Shown: piece by piece, positions 53,684 to 64,000 of the stretch | Layout of the letters: every line of letters begins with the position of its first letter | How positions within the stretch are numbered: the stretch's first letter is position 1 | NCBI RefSeq assembly: GCF_014066305.1 | Contig: NW_023501039.1 | Location: forward strand, 992,001-1,056,000 | Reading direction: 5' to 3' | DNA from: Letharia columbiana | Lineage: Eukaryota > Ascomycota > Lecanoromycetes > Lecanorales > Parmeliaceae | Length of the DNA: 64,000 nt | Program-made: the position numbers and the translations under genes | Notes under the pieces: model-generated | What the model was told of the DNA's origin: nothing | The model's database searches: none | Seen by the model: only the letters and a program-made list of their open reading frames with translations

Positions 53684-56600
53684 ATGCCTGACCTTCTCAC
53701 CTCCTTGCATACAAGCCCAAGGGTCGAAGTAGACCGTGCAGAAGCCCAGCTTTTGCCCGTTGAATCACTGCAAACGAAGAGACCGGTCTTTTCCATAAAT
53801 AGTCCGGAAGATGCATTGGAGGCTCTAAGATCAAAGCCTGACCATGCGACTCTTAGCAGAGCTCTTCGTTGGCTCAATAGGACAGTACCCCACAATGATG
53901 AGTTCGACATCAAGAAGCCCGGTCCAAAGGCTGCCCAGATAATCTTTACTTTAATCAACGACATTGTCCCTGATTATTGGGAGACATTGAGCGTTGAAAG
54001 CGGCCAAGAAAAGAATCTACTGGCCCAATGCCTGAGCAGTATTGCTGGCGTTGGCGCCATCACCTCCCGGCTTCGTCTCCTACTTGATTTGCTAAAAGAT
54101 AGTCAAAAGCCCGCTCAGGTGCCCGTTGTCAGCAAGACCCAGCCTGTAGAAATTCTATTAAGTGTTCTTGAAACAGTCCTGGCCAAGGAGGATTTCATTA
54201 CAGCCATATGGCATGATATCGAAGGCTTCAATCTGCCATCATCTCAAAAGTTTCTACAATGGAAAGAATTTGCCTCCTTGGTGGCTTCGGGCAAAGTCCT
54301 GTCTGTTGCTAGTGAAGCCAATCTTACATTGAGCGACTTGAGCCCGAGTATTAGAGCGGGTAGCTGGGTAGGAGATGGCAGTCAGTATGCCGCATGGCTT
54401 GGAAGGTGTATGCAACACGTGGTCAAAGCGGAGAAAGACGATGACGTTGAGGGCCAGAAAGCGCTGTCGCAGCTGCTGAGCAAAGGCCTGACTCTAGGAT
54501 ATACAGGTTAGCGAAACGACTGCCACTACGAATCGTCCTGGCTGATTCTTTCGGAATAGATCAACTTGTTCAGGCCGGATTCTTGGATTTGCTGAGTGGT
54601 GACTATCGCTCATTGCGAAAATCTAAGGCTCTCATGACAAGACTTTCCGCGCATGATCAGAGGACTTTGCTATACTCCATCATACGAATTCTCTCAAAAC
54701 AACATCTGCCCACGGAAGGCCCATCCCAAGGTTCGAGGCGTGAGGGCCAGGGCAAAGCAATAGGAGGAGTTGCAGCACTCGTAAGAGCGATCGTCGGAGA
54801 CGTTTCGACTCTGCAGGATAACCTAGTCGAGTGGCTAGTAGGGGTGTCTGCTGATGCTGTCGGCCAAGTGCACAATGCACACAGAGCCGTGACAGCAGCA
54901 TTATCTTCCATCCCCGGTAAGTACTCAGACTCAGCTCTACAACGTTTAAAATCCTAAGTCGTCTTCCAGAACAAGTCACCAAAGCACTGCAAAGAGGTCT
55001 GGCTCTATTTGGTGACAAGCTTTACATCAAGCATACTCCTACATTGCACCAAGAAGGTTAGGCCCCCAGAATTCAGATTTCTCAATTTTTTTGTCACTGA
55101 ACGAAGACAGTGAACGCTCAAGTCTTGCTTATACTTGCTGGTTACGGATTCCGGGCAGACAAGACATACCTGATGCATCTGTCTCGTTCCAGTATTTACC
55201 TCAATGCTGTTTCAAATCGTCTTGCCGCTTCGTCGCAACGAGCCCGGTTCTTGGGGATGGTAGTTGGCACTGCCTTCTCCGAGCTTGTCGATCCGAAGGA
55301 CAAACGAATGACATTCACCGCGGATGAAATGAATGGCTCCGATGGGCAGTGGTACAGAAGCCTGACCAGTGTCAAAGATCCGGTTGGCTCGATCAAGGAT
55401 CTGAAGCCTGCATCCACACCATCAACCAAGTCATCTGCTCAGCTGTTAGAGTCGGTCAATAGTAGTAAATCACCAAGACCGAAGAAACCAGCCCAATCGA
55501 CTTCCAAAGTCATCTCGATCGAAGAAATAGACGGTAGTTCCGAATCGGAAGCAGAGGACCTACCAATGTATGAGAAGCCGGACTCTGATCCCGAGGATGA
55601 AGATGAAGATCCGACCCTTGTACGGCGGGACCGACCTACGGCTCCAGTGTGAGTAGCATGTTCAAATTCGTATCGCATGAGTCTGTCTTGCTGACCCAAA
55701 ATCCTCAGGTATATCCGCGACCTCATTGCAGGCCTCCGCGATGACGAGAACTTCGACCGGCACCAATTGGCGCTGTCTACCTCCTCCGATCTCATCCGTC
55801 GTAAGGCTGCCTTTGGTACTGAAGCCTCTGACAATATCGAGGAGCTAGCGTCAATTCTCGTTGGTCTCGGTGACAAATGGGAGATGGAGAACTTTCAGCA
55901 GATGCGCCTTCAAGGCATGATAGCCGTTCTGATCGCCGAGCCCTTGAAGATGGGCCAATGGTTCTCCAGAACCTTCTACAACGGCGACTACTCTATGGGA
56001 CAACGAGCGTCCGTACTCACAGTCCTTGGTTTGGGCGCTCGAGAATTAGCTGGTCTGGGCAAGGAGGACGCTGCCTTGACAGGCGCCAACGCAACAACAG
56101 AGAGCTCTTCCCCTTCGAAACGATTACCTGACAAACTCCACAAAATTTACGCCTCGGAAGCCGCACCAATGGACGCCCTATCAAGCCAACTAGAAAAGAC
56201 CATGATCCAACCCATGGCAGCAGCAGCAGCAGACAAATTCTCCGGACCCAATGCACTCAAAGTCCGTACCTTCTCCTCTCGAATGGCCGTGGAGAAGAAG
56301 AGGAAAAAGCCCATCCCGAATGCACTGGCCAAGGTCGTGGCCGACGGCTTCTTCTTCCCTCTGACTGGGCGCTGGCGAATACACCTTCAATCATAGTGAG
56401 TTTTATCTCGCGACACGGGGCTCATGTTCGCCTCCGGCATAAACGAAGCTGACGATGTTTTTGATCTCCAGTGGCGAAAATTCCTCCCACACCTCCCCTT
56501 TCCTTCTGTCCCACCTCCTCAAAACCCTCTCCCTGATCCTCCACGCATCCGGCACCTCCACTCTCTCCCTCCCGCAAATGACAGCCGAGTTCTGGGATCT

Positions 56601-56895
56601 ACTCCTCTCCCTACGGGCCCGGGCCACCGATCCTTCCGTGCTCGAAGCCCTCCTCTTTGCTTTCTTGACGTTGCTGGGTATCAATGAGAACGACCAGCGA
56701 CGACTGGCAGAACAGCACGCGAAAGAATTGCTGGAGACACAGGAATGGGTGGATAATGTCTTTGAGAAGATGGGTGGAGGCAGTGAGGAAGGGGAGAGGA
56801 TTAGGATGTTGGCGGCTGGCGTGCTGACGAGATGCAGGGAGGTGGTGGAGAAGTATCAGAGGACGCTGATGGGGGATTTGGTTGACTTTATGTGA
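53684..56895 (+). CDS. TEL2: Telomere length regulation protein Tel2 (Clk2)
   Basis: Six exons: 53684-54506, 54560-54916, 54970-55056, 55111-55648, 55709-56395 and 56472-56895, coding 971 residues. The protein is alpha-helical throughout, as expected of the HEAT-like Tel2 solenoid. An acidic, Ser-rich linker (GSSESEAEDLPMYEKPDSD) precedes the conserved Telomere_reg-2 domain starting at YIRDLIAGLRDDEN and containing LIAEPLKMGQWFSRTFYNGD and SMGQRASVLTVLGLGARELA. FFFPLTGRW follows and joins to YGENSS across the last intron. Tel2 with Tti1 and Tti2 forms the TTT complex that stabilises PIKK kinases (TOR, ATM/Tel1, ATR/Mec1, TRRAP). All introns are canonical and phases close. It is convergent with the EEP gene, 74 bp apart. 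Confidence 0.92.
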
Positions 56896-56969
56896 CTACG
56901 ACCCACGGTTAGAAGATGATTCAAGCGTATAGCCTCTGTGCGTCGACCACGATTGCTCTTCCAGTAGAG

Positions 56970-58040
56970 CTAATACTCTATGACAAGATCCGCCATTAAC
57001 CCCAAATGATCCGTCGCAAAAATCCCCTCTCCTACCTCTCCCTCTGGCACTTTAACCCCTCCTCCGATCCTCTCCAATTGCTCTAACTTCACGCCCCCAC
57101 AAAATAGCATCTTATCCATCCTCGAACACCCAAACCTCTCCCTCTGCCCCCCATGGCTCTGCATTCCCCACGTCCACCCCTTCTCGCAACCCTTTTCGCC
57201 TCCCTCCTTCTCGGCCCCCTCGATCCCGCCTGCCTCCAGATACGCGTCCTGTAAATCGTTTTTCACATGCAACGTTTGGTCAAAACCTTGGATAGCATTG
57301 AAATCCCCAGCCAAGACCCCGCCGTGCACACTATCATCACTTAGGAGCCGAGTCGCGAGAGCCACCTGAGCGGGCCGCAAAGGTGGATCCGCTGCGAGAC
57401 TCTCGAGGTGGGTATTTCCCAACCGGATCCTGCCATTCCTCGTACAGCGCGTACCGTCACTGCAATCGAGGTCGACGAAGAGCGCATCCCGACCCATCTT
57501 GCTAGCATATCGTGTCCGGAAGACGGATCCTATGGGCAAGCGGAGATCAATCAGCGTGGTGGTGCCGTAGCGAGAGAGCCAGTTGGTGGATGAGATGTCG
57601 GTGATGCGGAAGCGCGACTGGACCCAAGACGTCGCCTGGATGAGATCGAGGTCTGAGGAAGTCATTTCTTGGAAGAAGACCACGGTGGGCATGTCTGCAG
57701 CTAAGGAGCTACTGATGAGGGTATTTTTGAGGTACTGTAGTGCAGCAGCCATTCGCTGGGGTCCGGCCACGGCTTGGAAGTCGATGTTCCATGTCACGAG
57801 CTTGATCTTGACATCGTTTGAGCGCAGATCCGTGGTGGGGAAGGCATGTCCATTCTCTTTCCAAGCGCCTTTGAGAAAGGTGTAGGATGGCTGAAGCTTG
57901 GGGGCGTGGAAGCCAGCAGGTAGGGTCCCTTCCGACTGCTTGTCCCTTCCGCGTATGACGACTGGTTTCGAGTGATCTGTCGATGTCTGCTTCGTTGGGG
58001 GCTTGCGAACGAATCTTCTCATCCAAGAGGTCATGCCCAT
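56970..58040 (-). CDS. EEP-family phosphodiesterase, TDP2-like
   Basis: Single exon of 356 residues. Endonuclease/exonuclease/phosphatase motifs occur in order: TWNID (83-87), the Mg-binding QE (124-125), GNTHLES (His211), GDFNAI (245-250) and DHLGL (Asp344-His345). TWNID and THLES match tyrosyl-DNA phosphodiesterase 2 and its fungal relatives, which remove topoisomerase 2 adducts from 5' DNA ends. The GDFNA form instead of GDTNLRD leaves other EEP nucleases open. An insertion rich in Glu/Gly/Lys (GAEKEGGEKGCEKGW) lies near 283. No organelle signal is obvious beyond a basic N-terminus. It is convergent with TEL2. Confidence 0.8.
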   Translation of the reverse strand: MGMTSWMRRFVRKPPTKQTSTDHSKPVVIRGRDKQSEGTLPAGFHAPKLQPSYTFLKGAWKENGHAFPTTDLRSNDVKIKLVTWNIDFQAVAGPQRMAAALQYLKNTLISSSLAADMPTVVFFQEMTSSDLDLIQATSWVQSRFRITDISSTNWLSRYGTTTLIDLRLPIGSVFRTRYASKMGRDALFVDLDCSDGTRCTRNGRIRLGNTHLESLAADPPLRPAQVALATRLLSDDSVHGGVLAGDFNAIQGFDQTLHVKNDLQDAYLEAGGIEGAEKEGGEKGCEKGWTWGMQSHGGQRERFGCSRMDKMLFCGGVKLEQLERIGGGVKVPEGEVGEGIFATDHLGLMADLVIEY

Positions 58041-58999
58041 GGCTCTGATAATGGTTGACGGTCACTCGGGATATGCCTTGAGGTATGGGCCGACCCCGCA
58101 GCTGAAGCCGGTGGCTGCCTGGTATCGAAGCATTGTCTGGCGCAGTGAGGTGTATACCTGGAGACGAGGAAGATGGAGAACAATGGAGAAAACCGGAGAA
58201 GGTCCCGTGTTCTCAATGTGGCTTCATTGCGGATTCCAGAGAGGAAAGCTCAGTCTGCCGGGATACGCCCCAACTTCGTTGCATTGGACAAGAACTTGAT
58301 GCGTTCTTCGGGGGGGGGGGAAATTTTGTTTTCGCCAAAATCGCTGACACAGCGCCCAAATGCAGTTAGTCTGAGAACTCAGCTGTGATTGGTTCGAGGC
58401 CGACTGCCCACAGAAGATAAAAAACCGCTACACCATTGTACCAGCGCCAATAGGAATCGAACCTATTACGAATTAAGCTACCTTAGATACCCTCTAACCT
58501 CCCACCGCAGAAGATGCGCCCATTATTTCATGCAAAGGGTGTGGGAACAGTGAAAACTACTTTATGCATTACCTGCTTTCTAAAATCACATATCTTAGCC
58601 CGCGATTGCGGAGTTTCTCGATTTATTTCCATGGGAAGTCCTATGGCTAATCTTCAATAATTTATATGGTATTCTGGCCTCGAGTGCATGTAAAGTAAGG
58701 CATCGGATTAATCTCTTTCTCTTGGCATTGCCAATCATGGCGGCTGCAGAGGCTTATTGTATCGCGGTACGTGAGAAATCTTCTTTGTTGTACAGAGGTC
58801 TGCACCGAAAGTCCTGCACCCGCCAAGACTCTTGCGCTCAGACTTCGGATAACGCCCCACCTAAAGGGTTACCTCGTGCCTGGACAATGCGTCTAGAGTT
58901 CTTCGGAATCGCACCTAGCCCTAGCCAGGTTTCGGAGCTTAATGCCCCTATCAAGCCAAGAGAAGTACCTAAAGTCCAATCCATGCGCTGTGAGGGGCT
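58041..58999. other. Gene-poor region
   Basis: No supported gene. Contains a G12 homopolymer (about 58309-58320) and, on the minus strand near 58442-58470, a tRNA T-arm-like hairpin that I could not extend into a full tRNA. Short ORFs only. Confidence 0.4.
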
Positions 59000-59008
59000 C
59001 ACAGCTCG

Positions 59009-59195
59009 GCAGGGGTGAAAAAAAGTTCGGCAGGGGTGAGTAGATGCTAAGTATATGCACCTCGTCCGGGGTGAAAGGGATACACTCAGCATATGCCAGC
59101 ACCTCATCGGGGGTGAAAAAAAAATCATTCAGTCTAGCGATTTTTACGTGTGCGAGATACGGGAATCCTCACACGTAGGATATGCGGTGCTGATG
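59009..59195. repeat. Iterated GGGGTGA motif and small inverted repeat next to the RIP block
   Basis: Variants of ctcggcaggggtga occur four times within about 110 bp (near 59010, 59029, 59066, 59103), mixed with copies of an atgc-containing unit (gctaagtatatgcacctc, tcagcatatgccagcacctc, gcttagtatatgcag). A short inverted repeat (tacgtgtg ... cacacgta) sits at 59147-59179. Iterated subterminal motifs are usual at the ends of some DNA transposons, so this may be a transposon end. Confidence 0.55.
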
Positions 59196-59339
59196 CTTAG
59201 TATATGCAGTATATTTATTATAATTATTAAGGGAAGTGATACACGTACACCCCCTTTTGATACATATACACCCCTCCAAATCCGATTAGCTTCCGCGCGG
59301 CCGTTAGCCGCATAAAGTATACTTTAAGGTCGGCAGGGG

Positions 59340-62310
59340 GTTTTTCGTAATGATACTAGTAGCTAATCAGAAGCCTCGTTTTCTAGCCAACCCTATTAAT
59401 AGCCTTATTACGATAAGTATAGACTTAGGATTAATATCCTATAAAAATCTCTTACACGAACGATATCTTGATATTAGGCTTTTAGCTTCTATCGATAATT
59501 AAAAGTTACTCGTGATTAAGGAATCTCGTTAAAGTTGAAAAGATATCGAAGTATCGACGCTAGTAGGAGTAGTAGTAAAGAAAACTCTTCTTAGAGTAGC
59601 TATTTTTTTTGATATGAGATACTTATATAAAAATAATACGAGTATATATTATAGATTAAGATATTATAAATAAAACTTATTACGATTTTAAAATTCTCGT
59701 AGAATATATATTAAGCGTATAGGATTTAGGGAGTCTTATTAATATAAGCTATATTTATTAAAATAGTATTTTATCTAGCGAAGCTCGTAGTAAGATTTTA
59801 AGTTAATAAGAATTCTAAGAGTCTTATAAATAAGACTTATTACGAGTTTAAAATTCTCGTAGAATATATATTAAGCGTATAGGATTTAGGGAGTCTTATT
59901 AATATAAGCTATATTTAGTAGAATAGTATTTTATCTAGCGAAGCTCGTAGTAAGATTCTAGATTAATAAGTATTTTAAGAGTCTTTTTTCTTAATATATA
60001 GCTTAAAAACTATAATATAAAAATCGTATATTTAGTAAGTGTAAGTATAAAAAGATAGCGTTAAATTTATATCGAAAGTATTATAAATATATACTTATTA
60101 AGATATATTATCTTAATCGATTTTTAATAAGAGACTATATTAATCTAGTCTAAATCTAGAGATCTATATAAGTATACTTAAGCTTTTAATAATATTGCGA
60201 TAATAATAATAACGTAATAAGATAGAATAGAATATTTATTAGAGATTAGAGATTAAAACTCTTATTCTAAGCTAAGTAAATAGAGAATTTATATAATAGT
60301 TATAGATTAATTCGCTTAATTCTCGTAGTTATTTATATTTTTAATATTATATAAAGATATCTTAAGGTTAAATCTTAAAGAAGTCGAGGTAAACGATCTA
60401 ATATAGTCTAGTATATCTCTAGTAAAGTATACGTAGTAAGGGGTATTATTATTAAAGCTATAGCGCTATCGCTAAATCGTAGAAAGTAAAGTATAAATAG
60501 TATATATATATTCTTAGATTTTATTATATTAGACCTAGCTCTTATTAAGATAACGCTCGCTTTTCGTTATTTTTTGAAGACTCTAGTAATGTAGATAGCG
60601 TTATTTAATCGAATACTTTACGCCTCTTAATCTACTTCTTCGTATAACGCGGCTTCTTATTCTCGCGTAGTTTAAAGTTAAAGATTTTAATTATAATATA
60701 GATAAGGTTTATCTTAATTTTTATATTAACGATATTTCTATTATTATTTTATTCCTTAATCTTAATTCAATTAAATATATTATAGAAATCTAGTATAATG
60801 ACTCGCTCTAACTTTATAAAGTGCGGGTTATCTAGATAAAGTTTAACTATAATGGTTAAATTATAGAAGAAGTCTATTTAAAGTTAGAATAAAGTATCTT
60901 AGAATAGTTAGAGTATTTATTAGATATCTAAATCTCTATTAAAGATTAAGAGGTAATATATAAATAATAATATATAGCTATATATATAAAGATAGCCTTA
61001 ATAGCGTATATATTAAAACTCTTCTTTATCTTATTATATAGTTTATTCTCTTATATATTTATAAGTATAGGCTTCTTAAGAAGTAGCTTTTATATTTAGC
61101 GCTAAACCTCGTTAGCTTATTATATAGAGTTAAGATAATAGATATATAATTATAGCTTTAATCGTCTTATATTTTTAATTAGAGATATTCGAATTAATCT
61201 TTATAACCCCCTTCTCGAAGTATATATTTTTATTTCGTATTTTATATTTAATAGCATTTATTATCAGCTTTCTTACTTACGCGTTTAAAGGCTTCGAGTA
61301 TTAAAAGATAAGTATACGCGTCTTTAACTCTAAAGCTCTCTTTAGTATTTACTATAGCTTTTTATCTATATATAGATAAGACTTAAAGAGTAAAGAATTA
61401 GAAGATAAAGCTTTAATAGCGGTGATATCTGCGGATATTATAACTTGCGGTGCGGATATAATTAAATAAACTAAGAGATATTAGAAGCTATATTATTAGA
61501 TTAGCGCTTATTAGATTTTAAGAGATAGAATTAGAAGTAGCTCGCATATATATCTATAACATAAAAACTCAGATCGATATATCGTTAGAGATATTGGTGT
61601 TATAAAAATGCGGAGAAATTAAAGTGCTTAGGAAGTTCGCTATGTCGGTGAAATAAAAGTTCGAGCTACTTAGATTACGCTAGCTAAAGATCGAACTTAA
61701 TATTACTTTATTAAATATATAAATAGTATTTATATCTTTCTAAAAATCGAAAATTAATAATAACTCTATTAATAATCTTTTTATATAACTAATTTTTTAT
61801 AATATATACTTTCTTATTATTATTATTATTTTTTAATTTAATTTTTCTTAATTTATTAATTAAAATAATATCTTATAAGTAAATATATATATTAATATAT
61901 ACTTTTAATATTATTTAAAGTAGATAAAGTAAAAAGTAAATAAGTATAATATCTTTTATAATAAAATATTAAATTTAGAGTAAATAAATAAAAGTTTTTA
62001 CTTTATTAAATTTAATAATTAAATATTATATAAAGTATTTAATATAATAAATATTTAAAAAAGAATTATATAATTAAATCTTTAAATAAAATTTATATAA
62101 AATTTTAAAGAAATAAAATCTCTTAAGTAATAGTATATTATATATATATTTTTTATAATAAAGAAGTAATAAGAAATAATAGAATTATATTAAAGCTAGT
62201 TATAGAATATTTATTATTAAATTATTAAATTATAATAATCTTATTAAAATATATTAAATTTAAATTTAAATATATATATTATATATTATATTATATATTA
62301 TAAGTAAAGG
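59340..62310. repeat. Second AT-rich RIP-degraded block (3 kb)
   Basis: Same composition shift as the first block: CpA/TpG loss, TpA excess, no long ORF. I could not identify a protein domain in it; one basic stretch (LRENKKPR on the minus strand near 60665) is not diagnostic. It is bounded on both sides by repeated sequence of normal composition, so it is probably the interior of a RIP-mutated element. Confidence 0.85.
59664..59983. repeat. Tandem duplication, two copies of about 160 bp
   Basis: Copy 1 (59664-59823) and copy 2 (59824-59983) share long identical stretches such as ctcgtagaatatatattaag and aggatttagggagtcttatt. They differ by a few changes, mostly A/G or T/C transitions as expected of RIP. 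The period is exactly 160 at the acttattacga anchor (59675 and 59835). Confidence 0.85.
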
Positions 62311-62666
62311 CCCATAAATTAAATTCATGGAGTTGGATTTTTCTAAGTCAAATCGAACTCTAATCGCTTGCTGTGCGTTTTTGACCTACATTACAGGCAC
62401 ATATGTACGGAGAGAGGCGCGCTAAGGCCTAATTAGGAAGGTGTATTGAGTGTGGAGGATTGATCCGTAATAATTGCCCACAAAAAATAGAGAAAGGCCA
62501 TGTTCTTATGGCAAGAAGTATCGAAATATCGGAAAGAAATGGAGACAACGTGCTAATTAGTGGTGTGAATCTCACAATATCTCCTGCCGCAGTGAAATTT
62601 TTCGAATAATGAAATAGCCGTAGACATCGGATGGTTTTAATTCGTTCAAATATGCATTGGAGAGCA
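62311..62666. other. Unassigned normal-composition stretch
   Basis: Between the RIP block and the repeat array. The plus strand has an open stretch (RCIECGGLIRNNCPQ ... LISGVNLTISPAAVKFF, about 62440-62607) without a start codon; not recognised. The minus strand carries the end of the array's peptide frame (NELKPSDVYGYFIIRKIS). Confidence 0.35.
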
Positions 62667-63730
62667 TATGACGTGGGATCTTGGAGAGCTGAGCCGTGTT
62701 CTTGGTGCTGGGGGCCTTGTTGCCGCTTGGTTTCTCCGCAGTGTTCTCCATAGTGTTCTCCGCAGTGTTCTCCGCATTTGCCTGTTGTAGTTCCTCCTCT
62801 TACTTCTTAATGTAGTGGGGATGATAGGCTAAGTTGCAGTGGTGTTCTCCGCTTGTTAAGTGATAATTTGATATGGAACCGTGCTTGATGCTGGGGGCCT
62901 TGTTGCCGCTTGGTTTCTCCGTAGTGTTCTCCGTATTCGCCTGCTGTAGTGACTTCTCTTGCATTAGCTGAGTGGATTGGTGTGAGACCGTGGAGAGTAG
63001 GCCTGTTGTGTCACTGCTGCTGATGACTGTCTCCGCAATGTTCTCCGCAGTGTTCTCCGCATTTGTTTGTTGTAGTTCCTCCTCTTGCTCCTTAATGTAG
63101 TGGGGATGATAGGCCAAGTTGCAGTGGTGTTCTCCGCTTGCTGAGTGATGATTTGATGTGGAACCGTGGAGAGTATATGACGTGGGATCTTGGAGAGCTG
63201 AGCCGTGTTCTTGACGATGGTGGCCTTGTTGCCGCTTGGTTTCTCCGCAGTGTTCTCCGCATTTGCCTGTTGTAGTTCCTCCTCTTACTCCTTAATGTAG
63301 TGGGGATGACAGGCTAAGTTGCAGTGGTGTTCTCCGCTTGCTGAGTGATGATTTGATGTGGAACCGTGGATGACTGATATGACGTGGGATCTTGGAGAGC
63401 TGAGCCGTGTTCTTGACGATGGTGGCCTTGTTGCCGCTTGGTTTCTCCGCAGTGTTCTCCGCATTTGCCTGTTGTAGTTCCTTCTCTTGCTCCTCCTCTT
63501 GTAGAGTATTAGACTGAGTGGCTAGCTGAGTGGCTGACTGAGTGGATGACTGATATGACGTGGGATCTTGGAGAGCTGAGCCGTGTTCTTGACGATGGTG
63601 GCCTTGTTGCCGCTTAGTTTCTCCGTAGTATTCTCCGTAGTATTCTCCGCAGTGTTCTCCGCATTTGCCTATTGTAGTTCCTCCTCTTACTCCTTCTTTT
63701 GTAGAGTATTAGACTAAGTGGCTAGCTGAG
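62667..63730 (-). repeat. Degenerate direct-repeat array encoding AENT-rich peptide
   Basis: A conserved core (gccttgttgccgcttgg) recurs at 62714, 62897, 63223, 63425 and 63601, at spacings of 183, 326, 202 and 176. Each copy also carries gttctccgca 10-12-mers, repeated one to four times. The minus strand codes in each copy for variants of EEELQQANAENTAEKPSGNK, then TIVKNTAQLSKIPRHI and GEHHCNLAYHPHYIKE. Frames shift between copies and a CAA codon in one copy is TAA in others, so most copies are broken. The longest intact frame is 63117-62800 (105 residues). Upstream, in the same frame as the first copy, lies a basic stretch (SNRGRKRAQQLPTTTHKRVK, about 63825-63766). Probably a decayed repeat-bearing gene or transposase tail; family unknown. 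Confidence 0.6.
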
Positions 63731-64000
63731 TAAAGGCTCTTTTTGAGGGCTTTTTAACGCGTTTATGAGTAGTAGTAGGTAGCTGTTGGGCTCGCTTACG
63801 GCCTCGATTGCTAGTAGTAGCGGATTCGTCGAGGGGTGGCCTGGGAACGATGTTTAGAATCTAATACGCGTTAAGAGGCTTTAAAATAGGGTAATAAAGA
63901 ATAGATAGGGGAGGAAGACGCGTCTTAGAAGGGCGTTAGTAGGGGCTCTAAGAGGCGGGTAAAAGGGGTGTATGTGCCTTAGACGTTGAGTAACCTTTGG
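63731..64000 (-). pseudogene. Minus-strand coding-like tail entering from the right edge
   Basis: A minus-strand frame with few stops reads YPILKPLNAY, then ILNIVPRPPLDESATT, NRGRKRAQQ and THKRVKKPSKRAF before entering the repeat array. One TAG interrupts it near 63870, where a Gln codon would be expected. The basic C-terminal character resembles the tails of some fungal transposases, but I cannot assign it. The rest lies beyond the window. Confidence 0.3.

Noticed and set aside
58440..58525. Minus-strand tRNA candidate: perfect T-arm (ataggttcgattcctat) followed by GGCGC, with GCGC 76 nt upstream
   Set aside because: Only four base pairs of acceptor stem form, and no D-arm or anticodon arm with a T33 could be folded. 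At best a tRNA-derived fragment.
62667..63730. CRISPR-like array
   Set aside because: Repeat units are 176-326 bp, imperfect and protein-coding in origin; there are no short identical repeats with unique spacers, and the organism is eukaryotic.

Overview
The window is nuclear DNA from a filamentous ascomycete (Pezizomycotina; a Dothideomycete is my best guess from gene content and style, which is inference). Evidence: dense genes on both strands, short GT..AG introns of about 50-170 nt with CTRAC-like branch sites, proteins typical of Pezizomycotina (CreB, Mph1, an LSD1 demethylase with SWIRM and HMG domains, dynamitin, Tel2), and two AT-rich blocks that have lost CpA/TpG in favour of TpA, the signature of repeat-induced point mutation (RIP).

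Layout. 1-33.4 kb is a conserved housekeeping segment: an F-box protein cut by the left edge (-), dynamitin (-), an MBL-fold hydrolase (+), ALG12 mannosyltransferase (-), YOS1 (+), the CreB deubiquitinase (-), LSD1-type histone demethylase (-), F-actin capping protein beta (-), the Mph1 helicase (-), calnexin (+), a CaM-kinase (-), a small membrane protein (+) and a GH2 beta-galactosidase (-). 33.4-47 kb is repeat-rich: decayed coding fragments, a 475-bp TA-flanked MITE, a second inverted-repeat element with a poly-A/C core, then an 8.4-kb RIP-destroyed block. In that block I can still read a Tad1-type LINE on the minus strand (reverse transcriptase, then RNase H). 47-51.5 kb is accessory: an intact cytochrome P450 and a short-chain dehydrogenase pseudogene. 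51.5-58 kb returns to genes: a STAND-N-terminal-like protein with a ubiquitin-like fold and a Cys-rich motif (-), TEL2 (+) and a TDP2-like EEP phosphodiesterase (-). 58-64 kb is repeat-rich again: short iterated motifs, a second RIP block with a 160-bp tandem duplication, and a degenerate repeat array coding for Ala-Glu-Asn-Thr-rich peptide.

Themes. ALG12, YOS1 and calnexin all serve ER glycoprotein synthesis, quality control and export; ALG12 and YOS1 share a 217-bp divergent promoter. Mph1, Tel2 and the TDP2-like enzyme belong to genome maintenance. CreB and beta-galactosidase both belong to carbon use. These are scattered housekeeping genes, not an operon-like cluster. Almost every conserved gene needs splicing; the exon models given were built by hand from reading frame, splice sites and family conservation, and each total exon length is a multiple of three. 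I found no clear novel multi-gene system. The most unusual items are the readable RIP-killed LINE, the paired inverted-repeat elements at its border, a 10-nt microexon in the beta-galactosidase, an intron splitting the CreB catalytic cysteine codon, a stop-free 69-nt intron, and the STAND-like protein.
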